Notes under the pieces: generated by a model
What the model was told of the DNA's origin: nothing
The model's input: only the letters and a program-made list of their open reading frames with translations
Databases searched by the model: none
Shown: positions 45,196 to 57,575 of the stretch, in pieces
Layout: every line of letters starts with the position of its first letter
Position numbering within the stretch: position 1 is the first letter of the stretch
Source of the DNA: Rhizomys pruinosus
Lineage: Eukaryota; Chordata; Mammalia; Rodentia; Spalacidae
Length of the DNA: 64,000 nt
Assembly (NCBI GenBank): GCA_009823505.1
Contig: VZQC01006311.1
Span: 1,497,598-1,561,597, forward strand
Direction: 5' to 3'
Made by a program: the position numbers and the translations under genes

Positions 45196-47130
45196 GGGAA
45201 GGAGAGGAGATAACGATACAGGGAAAGGCTAAGCCGCAGACAGGGGAAACGAAGCTTGGTGAAGGTGCACATTGTTTCTATACGCAGAAAGTTCCCTAAG
45301 CCCTTTGCAATGCAATGAGAAAGCACGGGAGGGCAGGCTGTGGACGTGCGTGCTCACACTCGGAGCATGCACATGTGGTGTCATCACATATGGTAAGCTC
45401 ACACTTGGCTGCTTGAGAAGAAGACAGGCATGAGTAGCACCCAGCAGTGAGGACTAGACAGGGGGGGGGGAGGTGGGGGGCGGTGAGCGACGTGGACAGG
45501 TGTGGTGTGCTGGGCCACGGAGGGTCATCGTGGCAGGGATGACAGCAGTTTGCAAAGGGAACCGGACATCATGCTGGTGCGGAGCTCAGGAGTTTCTCCA
45601 GGGTCACTACCAAGGGCTTCCTCCTCCAACTCCTCCCACTTCTGTCTACATCAGGCAGATCCAGGACCCTGGGTGCAGACATACACGACACGCACTAGGA
45701 GAGGACGCCAAGAATTGTCAAGCAGACCTAGGGCTGGCTTTCAGATCCGACATCCGAGGTTCTGTCGAGAGCAAGCCATTTGATATTAAGTCTGCTTCTA
45801 TAAGCAGCTCTAGGGAGAGGTCGCATATGCCCCTCAGGATTCTTGTGAGATTTTCCTGCTGCCTACCATGAGAGCCAACGTCCAGAAATTGTTAGCTGCC
45901 TTTGTTTTCCTTTAATAACTAGAGAGACTAGCCACCAGCTAACCACATCTAGGTGGATAAGAACTTCTAGAAACCAGAATAATCTCAAGAATTACCCCCT
46001 CTCAGTTCTTTATTTTTTTTCCTTCAAAACCCCAAAGTTCCAAAATAAAACTCACTGGGTAAAGTTTCCATTACTGGGAATTTTACAGAGCCTGAACGCT
46101 AGAGTTTCACATAAAGTGTTCAGATTCTGCGCGTAAGGAATCAGTGTCTCCGAGACACACATAAAGTATAAAGAGATTTCTTCTCCTCCAACCATGGAAG
46201 CATGAGTGATCGTGGAGTGCTAGAAAAGACGATGAGATGGTACAGGTAACGCTGTTATCAGGAGCATGAACAGAGCTCCAGGGTCCTCAGACTACATCTT
46301 CCCTGGGAGACCACTGGGTATTGCTGCCAGCCCGAGGACCCTCGGAGAAAGCTGGGGAGATCTTCATCCCCAAGTAAAGAGAGTGATTCTCTCATTTTAA
46401 CTTAGATGCACTTGACCTTCTTGGCTAAAGAATAGTGTAAGACAAGGAAGAAGTGCTTTCTCACATTGCTTTAAGGTCAAAAATGAGAAGAAAGGAAAAA
46501 AAATGACCCAGGGTGGGGAGAGCCTGGCCCTGTACTTGTCGGCAGGTGTATTTTTCTTGGGAAGTGAGATCGCTAGAGAAACAAAAGATTTGGTTCATTT
46601 TATTTGGCAAGTGAAAAATGCAATCTTAGGAGAAGGCTTTATTTAGAAACATTATTTTTTCCCTGTTAACTCGAATAGTTTATGGAGGGGAAAAAAGAAC
46701 TATAAACGGGTCATAAGTTCACAATTGTTTTTGTTTTTGCTTTAACAACAAAATACACAATCTCCTCCTAGGTCGGTTGTGCTGTAGATGTCCCTCAACA
46801 TTTGTGACTATCTTGTCTCCCAGGGAGCTGCACTGCAAGGTGGGATACATGTTGCTAAACACAGGCTGTGTCAGAAGGGCCTCTGTACCATAGCTCTCAG
46901 CTGGATCTTCAGGGGCCTATCTTTTCTGGGTCAACTCCTATCTATCTATACCATGCCTACTCTTCAATTGACTCTATAGAAATCTGCAAAGCACTGATTC
47001 TTGTCTCCCTGCATTCTGTTCACTCCTTGAGGGTTTGGTGTCTGAGCCATCACTGCGGTGGGTTTACTGAGATCTTCAGCAATTGCCAATTTCCAAACAG
47101 ACTTCCTGTTTGTTTTAAAGATCTTCCTTG

Positions 47131-47255
47131 GCAGCATGCACCTTTAATTCCAGCCCTCAGGAGGCAGAGGCAGGTGGAGCTCTGTGGGTCCAGAGACATC
47201 CCGGTTCACATTATGACTTCTAGGCAAGCAGTGGCAGGAGACCATGTCAAAGAAC
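47131..47255 (+). repeat. B1-like SINE in the right arm
   Basis: 'gcatgcacctttaattccag', 'ccctcaggaggcagaggcag' and 'gtggagctctgtgggtccag' follow the B1 order. Mirrors 42875-42992. Confidence 0.85.
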
Positions 47256-47282
47256 AATCAACAAACCCCAAATATATACATA

Positions 47283-47506
47283 TATATAATTTTTAATTTT
47301 TGTGTATGAGTGTATTGCCTGCATGTGTGTAAGTGTACCCATATTGTGCAATGCCCATGAAGGTCAGAAGAGGGTGTCTGGTCCTGTGGAACTGGAGTTA
47401 TAGATGGTTGTTAGCTGTCACGTGGGTGCTAGGAATTGAACCCAGGTCTTCTGCAAGAGCAGCCAGTGCTCTCAACCACTGAGCCATCTCTCCAGCACCA
47501 TAGAGT
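47283..47506 (-). repeat. B2 SINE in the right arm, minus strand
   Basis: 'ggtcagaagagggtgtctgg', 'gctaggaattgaacccaggt', 'ctcaaccactgagccatctc' and 'tccagcacc' are the reverse complement of B2. Confidence 0.95.
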
Positions 47507-47539
47507 CCTGTCTTTATATAATTTCTCTAGGCAATTTAG

Positions 47540-47562
47540 TATTATCTTAAGGATTTATTTGT

Positions 47563-47597
<35 letters not shown>

Positions 47598-47760
47598 TGT
47601 GCATTGATCCCTGTGGGGGCCAGAAGAGGGTACCAGATCCTCTGGAGCTGTGGTTACAGGCATTGTGAGGCATCCAACATGGACGCTGGGAACGGAATGT
47701 GGGTCTCCTGTAAGAGCAGCAACCCCTTCAATGGCTGAGCCTTCCCCCGAGTCTCCTCAG
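47540..47760 (-). repeat. B2/B3-type SINE with (GT)n in the right arm
   Basis: (GT)n at 47566-47593, then 'gggggccagaagagggtacc', 'ttacaggcattgtgaggcat' and 'gtctcctgtaagagcagcaa'. Mirrors 42356-42590; the GT tract is shorter and less interrupted than its mirror. Confidence 0.85.
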
Positions 47761-48025
47761 CACTTGTGATTACACCTCTCCCTGCACACCATCTCCTCTC
47801 AGCACCTCTCTGTTTCTACCATTAAGGCTCCCTTTCCTGGTCTCCCTTCTTCTCTTTGTGACCTCACTGGAAGATCTTATCCACACACAGTGTCAGTGTT
47901 GTCATGTACACCATTGGCACCACAGCAGGGTTCCCATTCCCATGGTTTCCTAAGCTCCACTCTGTATTTCCACTTGCTTAGAGACAGGTCATCCTGGGCA
48001 CTTTGCAGGAGTCTCCATCCCACTT

Positions 48026-48122
48026 CAACATGCTCCGCCCCACTTCACTTCAACATGCTCCGCCCCACTACAACATGCTCCGCCCCACTTCAACATGCTC
48101 TGCCCCACTTCAACATGCTCAA
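48026..48122 (+). repeat. Small 19/20-bp tandem cluster in the right arm
   Basis: Five units of the type 'acttcaacatgctccgcccc', one carrying an extra 'acttc'. Unrelated in sequence to the flanking 20-bp satellite despite the same length. Confidence 0.85.
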
Positions 48123-48534
48123 AACTGAACTTACCCTAATGAGCTTGCTCCTTTCCCGTGAATGGCACTGTCTTGATTATTCAGTCTAGAAATCTTTGCA
48201 TTATTTATAGTTTTTTTATCCCAAAGTCCAGAGCCAGTCACTAGCCACTTCCTGCTCATTTTACTTCGTCCACAGGCCTTGGATGCTCCCTCTTGTCTTC
48301 CTGTGTCTATCTTAGCTTATGCTCAAGTTATTTACTAGGTAGGATTTCACTGGTGAAATTTTCTTTTTCTATCACTTTCTGTTCCTTTATCCATTCTCTA
48401 CCCCACATGAAGGAACCCTTCAAGACATCGTTCTGCATATTTCTTTACAACAAAGAAGAGGAAACAGGAAATCCAGCTGGTAAATTTTAACACCTAAAAA
48501 TGCAAAGCCCATGACTTTCATACCAAGGAAAGGC

Positions 48535-48930
48535 GAGAGAGGTGTCATTTGCCACCTGCCATCACCCGGCCTACCATCCTCAACTGTACTCCACACTGGA
48601 TCACAGTCTATACTGTGACCAAGGTAACTTATAGAAGAAAGAGTGAATTTAGGTTACAGTTGCCGAGGGATAAGAGGGGGTAAGAGACCACTGTGGTGGG
48701 GAGGCATGGCAGGAAGCATCTGGAACAGAAAGGCAAGCCCTCACATCTTCAGGAGAGAACAGGAAGCAGAGAAAGCTGAACTAGAAACCGAATAGAACCC
48801 TGACCTCTAAGAGCCCAGTGATGAGCTTCCTCCTGCAAGGCCGCACTTACAGGGAATTCCAAGACATGACTGAGCCAGCACCACAACTGACCAAGAGTGC
48901 AAATACCTGAGATTATGGTGGGGAGCCCAT
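48535..48930 (+). repeat. Family C repeat in the right arm
   Basis: 'gagaacaggaagcagagaaa', 'agtgatgagcttcctcctgc' and 'gaattccaagacatgactga'. Mirrors 41200-41630. Confidence 0.6.
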
Positions 48931-50398
48931 CTCACTCAGAGCATGACATACATGAAACTCATTCACGAGCTGCTCAGCCCTCAGTGGTTGGCTCCTTGGA
49001 GAAAAGACATCAGGACCCAGGAGCCGAGTGCACAGCAGCCCCTCCCAATGTCCACTCAGCTCTCTGTAGTGACTACCAGACCCACTGGAGGTCGTCGTAT
49101 TAAATTGTTCACATATACATCTCCCACCTACCATCATTAAATTTGTAAATTAAGAGGCTGGGTCTGGTATTTCGAATCTCTAACACTTTACCACGATACT
49201 TGCCATGTGGGAATTGGTGAAACGAATGAAAAGGCATTCCATAAAACCCCAACACTTATAATCTTTGGTTAGGCTTATTTTTAAAAAGGAAAGAGAAAGA
49301 AAACCAGTACTTTTGTACATTCCAGTTTGTAAGTCTTCATTTTGTCCGCTTTGGAATAACCTAAACTGGTAGCTTTTTCATTATCTAATTCCACAAATGA
49401 CTGCCTTGTGGCAGGTTTATTTAATCTGTTCATTTGCTTTATTTAGACAGTACAACAGAGCTCTGAAACTTACATTCCAGGACAGTATTATGGGAAATAT
49501 TAGATAAGTAAAGAGAGACAGCCATTTGAGAGTGCTTCATGTGAAGATGGAATCAGGCTCTCACAGGCCTGATTACTGCTGGGGACATGTTTCCCATGAT
49601 GGCTGCCATGAAGCCTGGCTTGTGAATCTGGCAATGAGGGGCACCTGGCAAGTACTAGTGTGATACTCACTGCAGAGGTGAGCACTAGGTAAGACAGTAC
49701 TCACACAGCAGGAAGAGCAAAGCCAGCTTCGCAGCAAATGTCTGCTCTGCGTGGATGCTGGAACCATCCATGGAGCCCACGTGGGGAATCTCAACCACAC
49801 ACATCCCTTTGCACTGTGGCTACAGGGCTCCTAGCTCAGCCCTGCAGGATCCAGACAGGCCATTGGGAGAGGTCAGGTGCAAGGTGCATAAACCCTTCTG
49901 AGCACACAGCATACATACCAAGTCTGAAACACAGAGAGAGATACACACACCATAAGCCCCACTCAGCCTGGGGGGCATCTTTGTTTCTTGATAAGGAGGA
50001 GTTTCATGTTCATAGCCTGTCCTGGCAGCACAAGAGGCATATCAAAAGTCTGCCCACAGACAGCCTTCTTTAACACTGTCCTTTTCCCAGCCTTCCCATG
50101 AGCCCATACCTTCAGGAAAATTACTTTAACTTATCTTCTTGAACTTATTCCCAACTTTATTACTTAATTGATAAAGTCACTTTTTATTCATTAAATTACT
50201 AGTTACACTTCTTCATATGATGTGTTTTGTTTTCTCTTTTGCCCTTTTGAGAAGCATAGAGTTGGCATTAGTAAAAAAATAAACTAGATAATTTCCTTCA
50301 TTCTATTAATTTAATGTTTGCTTTTTCCTCCAAATCCTTATAAACTAAATCCCACGTCAGTGATGAACCAGTTACAGTGCCCATGGGGGTGTGAAATA

Positions 50399-53300
50399 CT
50401 GTCCATGGGGAGCTGAGTCTGTCCATGGGGAGCCGAGAATGTCCATGGGGAGCTGAGACTGTCCATGGTATGCTGAGACTGTCCATGGGAGCTGAGAGTG
50501 TCCATGGGGAGCAGACATGGTCCATGGGGAGCTTAGACTGTCTATGGGGAGCTGAGACTGTACATGGGATGCTGAGACTGTCCATGGGGAGCTGAGACTG
50601 TCCATGGGGAGCTGAGACTGTCCATGGGGAGCTGAGACTGTCCATGGGGAGCTGAGACTGTCCATGGGGAGCTGAGACTGTCCATGGGGAGCTGAGACTG
50701 TCCATGGGGAGCTGAGACTGTCCATGGGGAGCTGAGACTGTCCATGGGGAGCTGAGACTGTCCATGGGGAGCTGAGACTGTCCATGGGGAGCTGAGACTG
50801 TCCATGGGGAGCTGAGACTGTCCATGGGGAGCTGAGACTGTCCATGGGGAGCTGAGACTGTCCATGGGGAGCTGAGACTGTCCATGGGGAGCTGAGACTG
50901 TCCATGGGGAGCTGAGACTGTCCATGGGGAGCTGAGACTGTCCATGGGGAGCTGAGACTGTCCATGGGGAGCTGAGACTGTCCATGGGGAGCTGAGACTG
51001 TCCATGGGGAGCTGAGACTGTCCATGGGGAGCTGAGACTGTCCATGGGGAGCTGAGACTGTCCATGGGGAGCTGAGACTGTCCATGGGGAGCTGAGACTG
51101 TCCATGGGGAGCTGAGACTGTCCATGGGGAGCTGAGACTGTCCATGGGGAGCTGAGACTGTCCATGGGGAGCTGAGACTGTCCATGGGGAGCTGAGACTG
51201 TCCATGGGGAGCTGAGACTGTCCATGGGGAGCTGAGACTGTCCATGGGGAGCTGAGACTGTCCATGGGGAGCTGAGACTGTCCATGGGGAGCTGAGACTG
51301 TCCATGGGGAGCTGAGACTGTCCATGGGGAGCTGAGACTGTCCATGGGGAGCTGAGACTGTCCATGGGGAGCTGAGACTGTCCATGGGGAGCTGAGACTG
51401 TCCATGGGGAGCTGAGACTGTCCATGGGGAGCTGAGACTGTCCATGGGGAGCTGAGACTGTCCATGGGGAGCTGAGACTGTCCATGGGGAGCTGAGACTG
51501 TCCATGGGGAGCTGAGACTGTCCATGGGGAGCTGAGACTGTCCATGGGGAGCTGAGACTGTCCATGGGGAGCTGAGACTGTCCATGGGGAGCTGAGACTG
51601 TCCATGGGGAGCTGAGACTGTCCATGGGGAGCTGAGACTGTCCATGGGGAGCTGAGACTGTCCATGGGGAGCTGAGACTGTCCATGGGGAGCTGAGACTG
51701 TCCATGGGGAGCTGAGACTGTCCATGGGGAGCTGAGACTGTCCATGGGGAGCTGAGACTGTCCATGGGGAGCTGAGACTGTCCATGGGGAGCTGAGACTG
51801 TCCATGGGGAGCTGAGACTGTCCATGGGGAGCTGAGACTGTCCATGGGGAGCTGAGACTGTCCATGGGGAGCTGAGACTGTCCATGGGGAGCTGAGACTG
51901 TCCATGGGGAGCTGAGACTGTCCATGGGGAGCTGAGACTGTCCATGGGGAGCTGAGACTGTCCATGGGGAGCTGAGACTGTCCATGGGGAGCTGAGACTG
52001 TCCATGGGGAGCTGAGACTGTCCATGGGGAGCTGAGACTGTCCATGGGGAGCTGAGACTGTCCATGGGGAGCTGAGACTGTCCATGGGGAGCTGAGACTG
52101 TCCATGGGGAGCTGAGACTGTCCATGGGGAGCTGAGACTGTCCATGGGGAGCTGAGACTGTCCATGGGGAGCTGAGACTGTCCATGGGGAGCTGAGACTG
52201 TCCATGGGGAGCTGAGACTGTCCATGGGGAGCTGAGACTGTCCATGGGGAGCTGAGACTGTCCATGGGGAGCTGAGACTGTCCATGGGGAGCTGAGACTG
52301 TCCATGGGGAGCTGAGACTGTCCATGGGGAGCTGAGACTGTCCATGGGGAGCTGAGACTGTCCATGGGGAGCTGAGACTGTCCATGGGGAGCTGAGACTG
52401 TCCATGGGGAGCTGAGACTGTCCATGGGGAGCTGAGACTGTCCATGGGGAGCTGAGACTGTCCATGGGGAGCTGAGACTGTCCATGGGGAGCTGAGACTG
52501 TCCATGGGGAGCTGAGACTGTCCATGGGGAGCTGAGACTGTCCATGGGGAGCTGAGACTGTCCATGGGGAGCTGAGACTGTCCATGGGGAGCTGAGACTG
52601 TCCATGGGGAGCTGAGACTGTCCATGGGGAGCTGAGACTGTCCATGGGGAGCTGAGACTGTCCATGGGGAGCTGAGACTGTCCATGGGGAGCTGAGACTG
52701 TCCATGGGGAGCTGAGACTGTCCATGGGGAGCTGAGACTGTCCATGGGGAGCTGAGACTGTCCATGGGGAGCTGAGACTGTCCATGGGGAGCTGAGACTG
52801 TCCATGGGGAGCTGAGACTGTCCATGGGGAGCTGAGACTGTCCATGGGGAGCTGAGACTGTCCATGGGGAGCTGAGACTGTCCATGGGGAGCTGAGACTG
52901 TCCATGGGGAGCTGAGACTGTCCATGGGGAGCTGAGACTGTCCATGGGGAGCTGAGACTGTCCATGGGGAGCTGAGACTGTCCATGGGGAGCTGAGACTG
53001 TCCATGGGGAGCTGAGACTGTCCATGGGGAGCTGAGACTGTCCATGGGGAGCTGAGACTGTCCATGGGGAGCTGAGACTGTCCATGGGGAGCTGAGACTG
53101 TCCATGGGGAGCTGAGACTGTCCATGGGGAGCTGAGACTGTCCATGGGGAGCTGAGACTGTCCATGGGGAGCTGAGACTGTCCATGGGGAGCTGAGACTG
53201 TCCATGGGGAGCTGAGACTGTCCATGGGGAGCTGAGACTGTCCATGGGGAGCTGAGACTGTCCATGGGGAGCTGAGACTGTCCATGGGGAGCTGAGACTG

Positions 53301-56300
53301 TCCATGGGGAGCTGAGACTGTCCATGGGGAGCTGAGACTGTCCATGGGGAGCTGAGACTGTCCATGGGGAGCTGAGACTGTCCATGGGGAGCTGAGACTG
53401 TCCATGGGGAGCTGAGACTGTCCATGGGGAGCTGAGACTGTCCATGGGGAGCTGAGACTGTCCATGGGGAGCTGAGACTGTCCATGGGGAGCTGAGACTG
53501 TCCATGGGGAGCTGAGACTGTCCATGGGGAGCTGAGACTGTCCATGGGGAGCTGAGACTGTCCATGGGGAGCTGAGACTGTCCATGGGGAGCTGAGACTG
53601 TCCATGGGGAGCTGAGACTGTCCATGGGGAGCTGAGACTGTCCATGGGGAGCTGAGACTGTCCATGGGGAGCTGAGACTGTCCATGGGGAGCTGAGACTG
53701 TCCATGGGGAGCTGAGACTGTCCATGGGGAGCTGAGACTGTCCATGGGGAGCTGAGACTGTCCATGGGGAGCTGAGACTGTCCATGGGGAGCTGAGACTG
53801 TCCATGGGGAGCTGAGACTGTCCATGGGGAGCTGAGACTGTCCATGGGGAGCTGAGACTGTCCATGGGGAGCTGAGACTGTCCATGGGGAGCTGAGACTG
53901 TCCATGGGGAGCTGAGACTGTCCATGGGGAGCTGAGACTGTCCATGGGGAGCTGAGACTGTCCATGGGGAGCTGAGACTGTCCATGGGGAGCTGAGACTG
54001 TCCATGGGGAGCTGAGACTGTCCATGGGGAGCTGAGACTGTCCATGGGGAGCTGAGACTGTCCATGGGGAGCTGAGACTGTCCATGGGGAGCTGAGACTG
54101 TCCATGGGGAGCTGAGACTGTCCATGGGGAGCTGAGACTGTCCATGGGGAGCTGAGACTGTCCATGGGGAGCTGAGACTGTCCATGGGGAGCTGAGACTG
54201 TCCATGGGGAGCTGAGACTGTCCATGGGGAGCTGAGACTGTCCATGGGGAGCTGAGACTGTCCATGGGGAGCTGAGACTGTCCATGGGGAGCTGAGACTG
54301 TCCATGGGGAGCTGAGACTGTCCATGGGGAGCTGAGACTGTCCATGGGGAGCTGAGACTGTCCATGGGGAGCTGAGACTGTCCATGGGGAGCTGAGACTG
54401 TCCATGGGGAGCTGAGACTGTCCATGGGGAGCTGAGACTGTCCATGGGGAGCTGAGACTGTCCATGGGGAGCTGAGACTGTCCATGGGGAGCTGAGACTG
54501 TCCATGGGGAGCTGAGACTGTCCATGGGGAGCTGAGACTGTCCATGGGGAGCTGAGACTGTCCATGGGGAGCTGAGACTGTCCATGGGGAGCTGAGACTG
54601 TCCATGGGGAGCTGAGACTGTCCATGGGGAGCTGAGACTGTCCATGGGGAGCTGAGACTGTCCATGGGGAGCTGAGACTGTCCATGGGGAGCTGAGACTG
54701 TCCATGGGGAGCTGAGACTGTCCATGGGGAGCTGAGACTGTCCATGGGGAGCTGAGACTGTCCATGGGGAGCTGAGACTGTCCATGGGGAGCTGAGACTG
54801 TCCATGGGGAGCTGAGACTGTCCATGGGGAGCTGAGACTGTCCATGGGGAGCTGAGACTGTCCATGGGGAGCTGAGACTGTCCATGGGGAGCTGAGACTG
54901 TCCATGGGGAGCTGAGACTGTCCATGGGGAGCTGAGACTGTCCATGGGGAGCTGAGACTGTCCATGGGGAGCTGAGACTGTCCATGGGGAGCTGAGACTG
55001 TCCATGGGGAGCTGAGACTGTCCATGGGGAGCTGAGACTGTCCATGGGGAGCTGAGACTGTCCATGGGGAGCTGAGACTGTCCATGGGGAGCTGAGACTG
55101 TCCATGGGGAGCTGAGACTGTCCATGGGGAGCTGAGACTGTCCATGGGGAGCTGAGACTGTCCATGGGGAGCTGAGACTGTCCATGGGGAGCTGAGACTG
55201 TCCATGGGGAGCTGAGACTGTCCATGGGGAGCTGAGACTGTCCATGGGGAGCTGAGACTGTCCATGGGGAGCTGAGACTGTCCATGGGGAGCTGAGACTG
55301 TCCATGGGGAGCTGAGACTGTCCATGGGGAGCTGAGACTGTCCATGGGGAGCTGAGACTGTCCATGGGGAGCTGAGACTGTCCATGGGGAGCTGAGACTG
55401 TCCATGGGGAGCTGAGACTGTCCATGGGGAGCTGAGACTGTCCATGGGGAGCTGAGACTGTCCATGGGGAGCTGAGACTGTCCATGGGGAGCTGAGACTG
55501 TCCATGGGGAGCTGAGACTGTCCATGGGGAGCTGAGACTGTCCATGGGGAGCTGAGACTGTCCATGGGGAGCTGAGACTGTCCATGGGGAGCTGAGACTG
55601 TCCATGGGGAGCTGAGACTGTCCATGGGGAGCTGAGACTGTCCATGGGGAGCTGAGACTGTCCATGGGGAGCTGAGACTGTCCATGGGGAGCTGAGACTG
55701 TCCATGGGGAGCTGAGACTGTCCATGGGGAGCTGAGACTGTCCATGGGGAGCTGAGACTGTCCATGGGGAGCTGAGACTGTCCATGGGGAGCTGAGACTG
55801 TCCATGGGGAGCTGAGACTGTCCATGGGATGCTGAGACTGTCCATGTGGAGCTGACACTGTCCATGGGGAGTTGACACTGTCAATGCGGAGCTGAGACTG
55901 TCGATGGGAGCTGAGACTGTGCATTCGGAGCTGAGACTGTGCATGGGGAGCTGAGACTCTCCATGGGATGCTGAGACTGTCCATGGGATGCTGAGACTGT
56001 CCATGGGATGCTGAGACTGTGCATGGGGAGCTGAGACTGTGCATGGGGAGCTGAGACTGTCCATGGGGACCTGAGACTGTGCATCCGGAGCTGAGACTGT
56101 CCATGGGGAGCTGACACTGTCCATGGGGAGCTGAGACTGTCCATGGGGACCTGAGGCTGTCTATGGGAAGCTGAGACTGTCCATGGGAGCTGAGACTGTG
56201 CATGGAATGCTGAGACTGTGCATTTGGAGCTGAGACTGTCCATGGGAGCTGAGACTGTTCATCGGATGCTGAGACTGTGCATGGGGAGCTGAGACTGTCC

Positions 56301-56917
56301 ATGGGGAGCTGAGACTGTGCATGGGGAGCTGAGACTGTCCATGGGGGGCTGAGACTGTCCAGGGGAGCTGAGACTGTCCAGGGGATGCTGAGACTGTCCA
56401 TGGGGAGCTGGGACTGTCCATGGGATGTTGAACTGTCCATGGGGAGCTGAGACCTTTCATGGGGAGATGACACTGTTCATGGGGAACTGAGACTGTCCAT
56501 GGGTAGCTGAGACTGTCCATGGTGAGCTGAGACTGTCCATGGGATGCTGAGACTGTGCATGGGATGCTGAGACTGTGCATGGGGAGCTGAGACTGTGCAT
56601 GGGGAGCTGAGACTGTCCATGGGGAGCTGAGACTGTCCATGGGATGCTGAGACTGTCCATGGCATGCTGAGACTGTTCATGGGGAACTGAGACTGTCCAT
56701 GGGATGTTGAGACTGTCCATGGTGTGCTGAGACTGTCCATGGTGTGCTGAGACTGTCCATGGCATGATGAGACTGTTCATGGATAACTGAGACTGTCCAT
56801 GGGATGCTGAGACTGTCCATGGTGTGCTGAGACTGTCCATGGCGTGCTGAGACTGTTCATGGGGAACTGAGACTGTTCATGGGGAACTGACTGTTCATGG
56901 GGAACATGAGACTGTCA
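50399..56917 (+). repeat. 20-bp satellite, right array, 6.5 kb
   Basis: Unit 'tccatggggagctgagactg'. Proximal edge 50399-50570 has about 9 variant units, followed by a homogeneous core (50571-55829) and a distal edge to 56917 with about 55 variant units ('gcatggggagctgagactgt', 'ccatgggatgctgagactgt', 'tcatggggaactgagactgt'). Each unit contains CCATGG and AGCT. Three minus-strand frames of 1855, 2033 and 1860 codons exist only because a 20-bp unit without minus-strand stops reads the same 20-residue peptide in every frame. The plus strand hits TGA in 'gctgag'. No gene is called. Confidence 0.97.
50571..55829 (+). repeat. Homogeneous core of the satellite, ~263 identical units
   Basis: About 5259 bp in which every 20-bp unit appears identical by eye, and the translated frames show no interruption. 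Such uniformity is either the outcome of very recent amplification or homogenisation, or of consensus polishing or collapse in assembly. Confidence 0.9.
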
Positions 56918-57190
56918 TTGGCTCCAGGCAGTAATTCCAAAGACCCAGACCTGAAATTCTGAACAGTCTTCATCCCCATCTTTAAATGGTCTTGGGATCT
57001 AAGAGATACCATATAACTAGCATTTAATTTTCAGTAATTACTAATATTTTAATTAATATTATTATTAAATCAACTATAGAAGAAATGGTAAGAGCTACAA
57101 CACGGAAAACTCTTCAGATGTGTATACATATAAAGAAAGTGTAATGAAAGATGAGATGATGTGAGATTTGTTCTCTAAATAATGTAGACT
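56918..57190. other. No recognisable feature
   Basis: AT-rich unique-looking flank of the satellite. Confidence 0.5.
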
Positions 57191-57369
57191 TCTATGTCTC
57201 TTTGTGTGTGTTTGTATTTCTGAGTGTTTGTTTCTGTTTGTGTATGTGTATCTTTGTGTTTGTGTTTCTCTGTGTGTGTTTCAGTGTATGTATGTGTGTA
57301 TCTCTCTCTGTGTTTCTGTGTGTATATCTGTGTATGTTTCTGTGTGTTTCTGTGTATATATTTCTCTCT

Positions 57370-57403
<34 letters not shown>

Positions 57404-57575
57404 TTCCCTCCTCTGTGTGTGTGTGTGTCTGTCTGTGTAGGGCAAGCACACATGTGTGACATTCCTCTTCACTAGAACTACATGAGTGCACGGCCACACT
57501 TGTCAAGTGATTGAACTCTTCGGGCTTGCAAGACAAGCAGGTTACTAACTGAGCTATCTCCTCTCCACGCCCCAT
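57191..57575 (+). repeat. Degenerate (TG)n/(TTTCTGTG)n region with SINE-like end
   Basis: 57200-57440 is TG-rich with irregular 'gtgtttctgtgt' spacing and one clean (TG)n at 57376-57400. It is followed by 'gtgattgaactcttcgggct' and 'tactaactgagctatctcct', resembling the reverse complement of a tRNA-derived SINE head. Confidence 0.75.

Larger units (their letters stand above)
45196..50398 (+). repeat. Right arm of a large inverted repeat
   Basis: About 5.2 kb, reverse complement of 39745-44925. Simple tracts and SINE copies here are usually closer to consensus than in the left arm (for example the 20-bp cluster at 48026 and the B2 at 47283). The C/G homopolymer near the centre differs in length between arms (44631-44663 against 45462-45482). 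No gene recognised; frames mirror those of the left arm. Confidence 0.95.

Noticed and set aside
50298..56473. Three giant minus-strand open frames (1855, 2033, 1860 codons) as a repeat-protein gene
   Set aside because: They overlap each other, consist only of the 20-bp satellite, and are open in all frames for arithmetic reasons. No promoter, splice structure or non-repeat domain accompanies them.
50399..56917. CRISPR array
   Set aside because: There are no spacers: units are directly contiguous at 20 bp, and the genome is a rodent nuclear genome.
57175..57575. Thr/His-rich and Cys/Val-rich open frames
   Set aside because: By-products of the degenerate (TG)n region.
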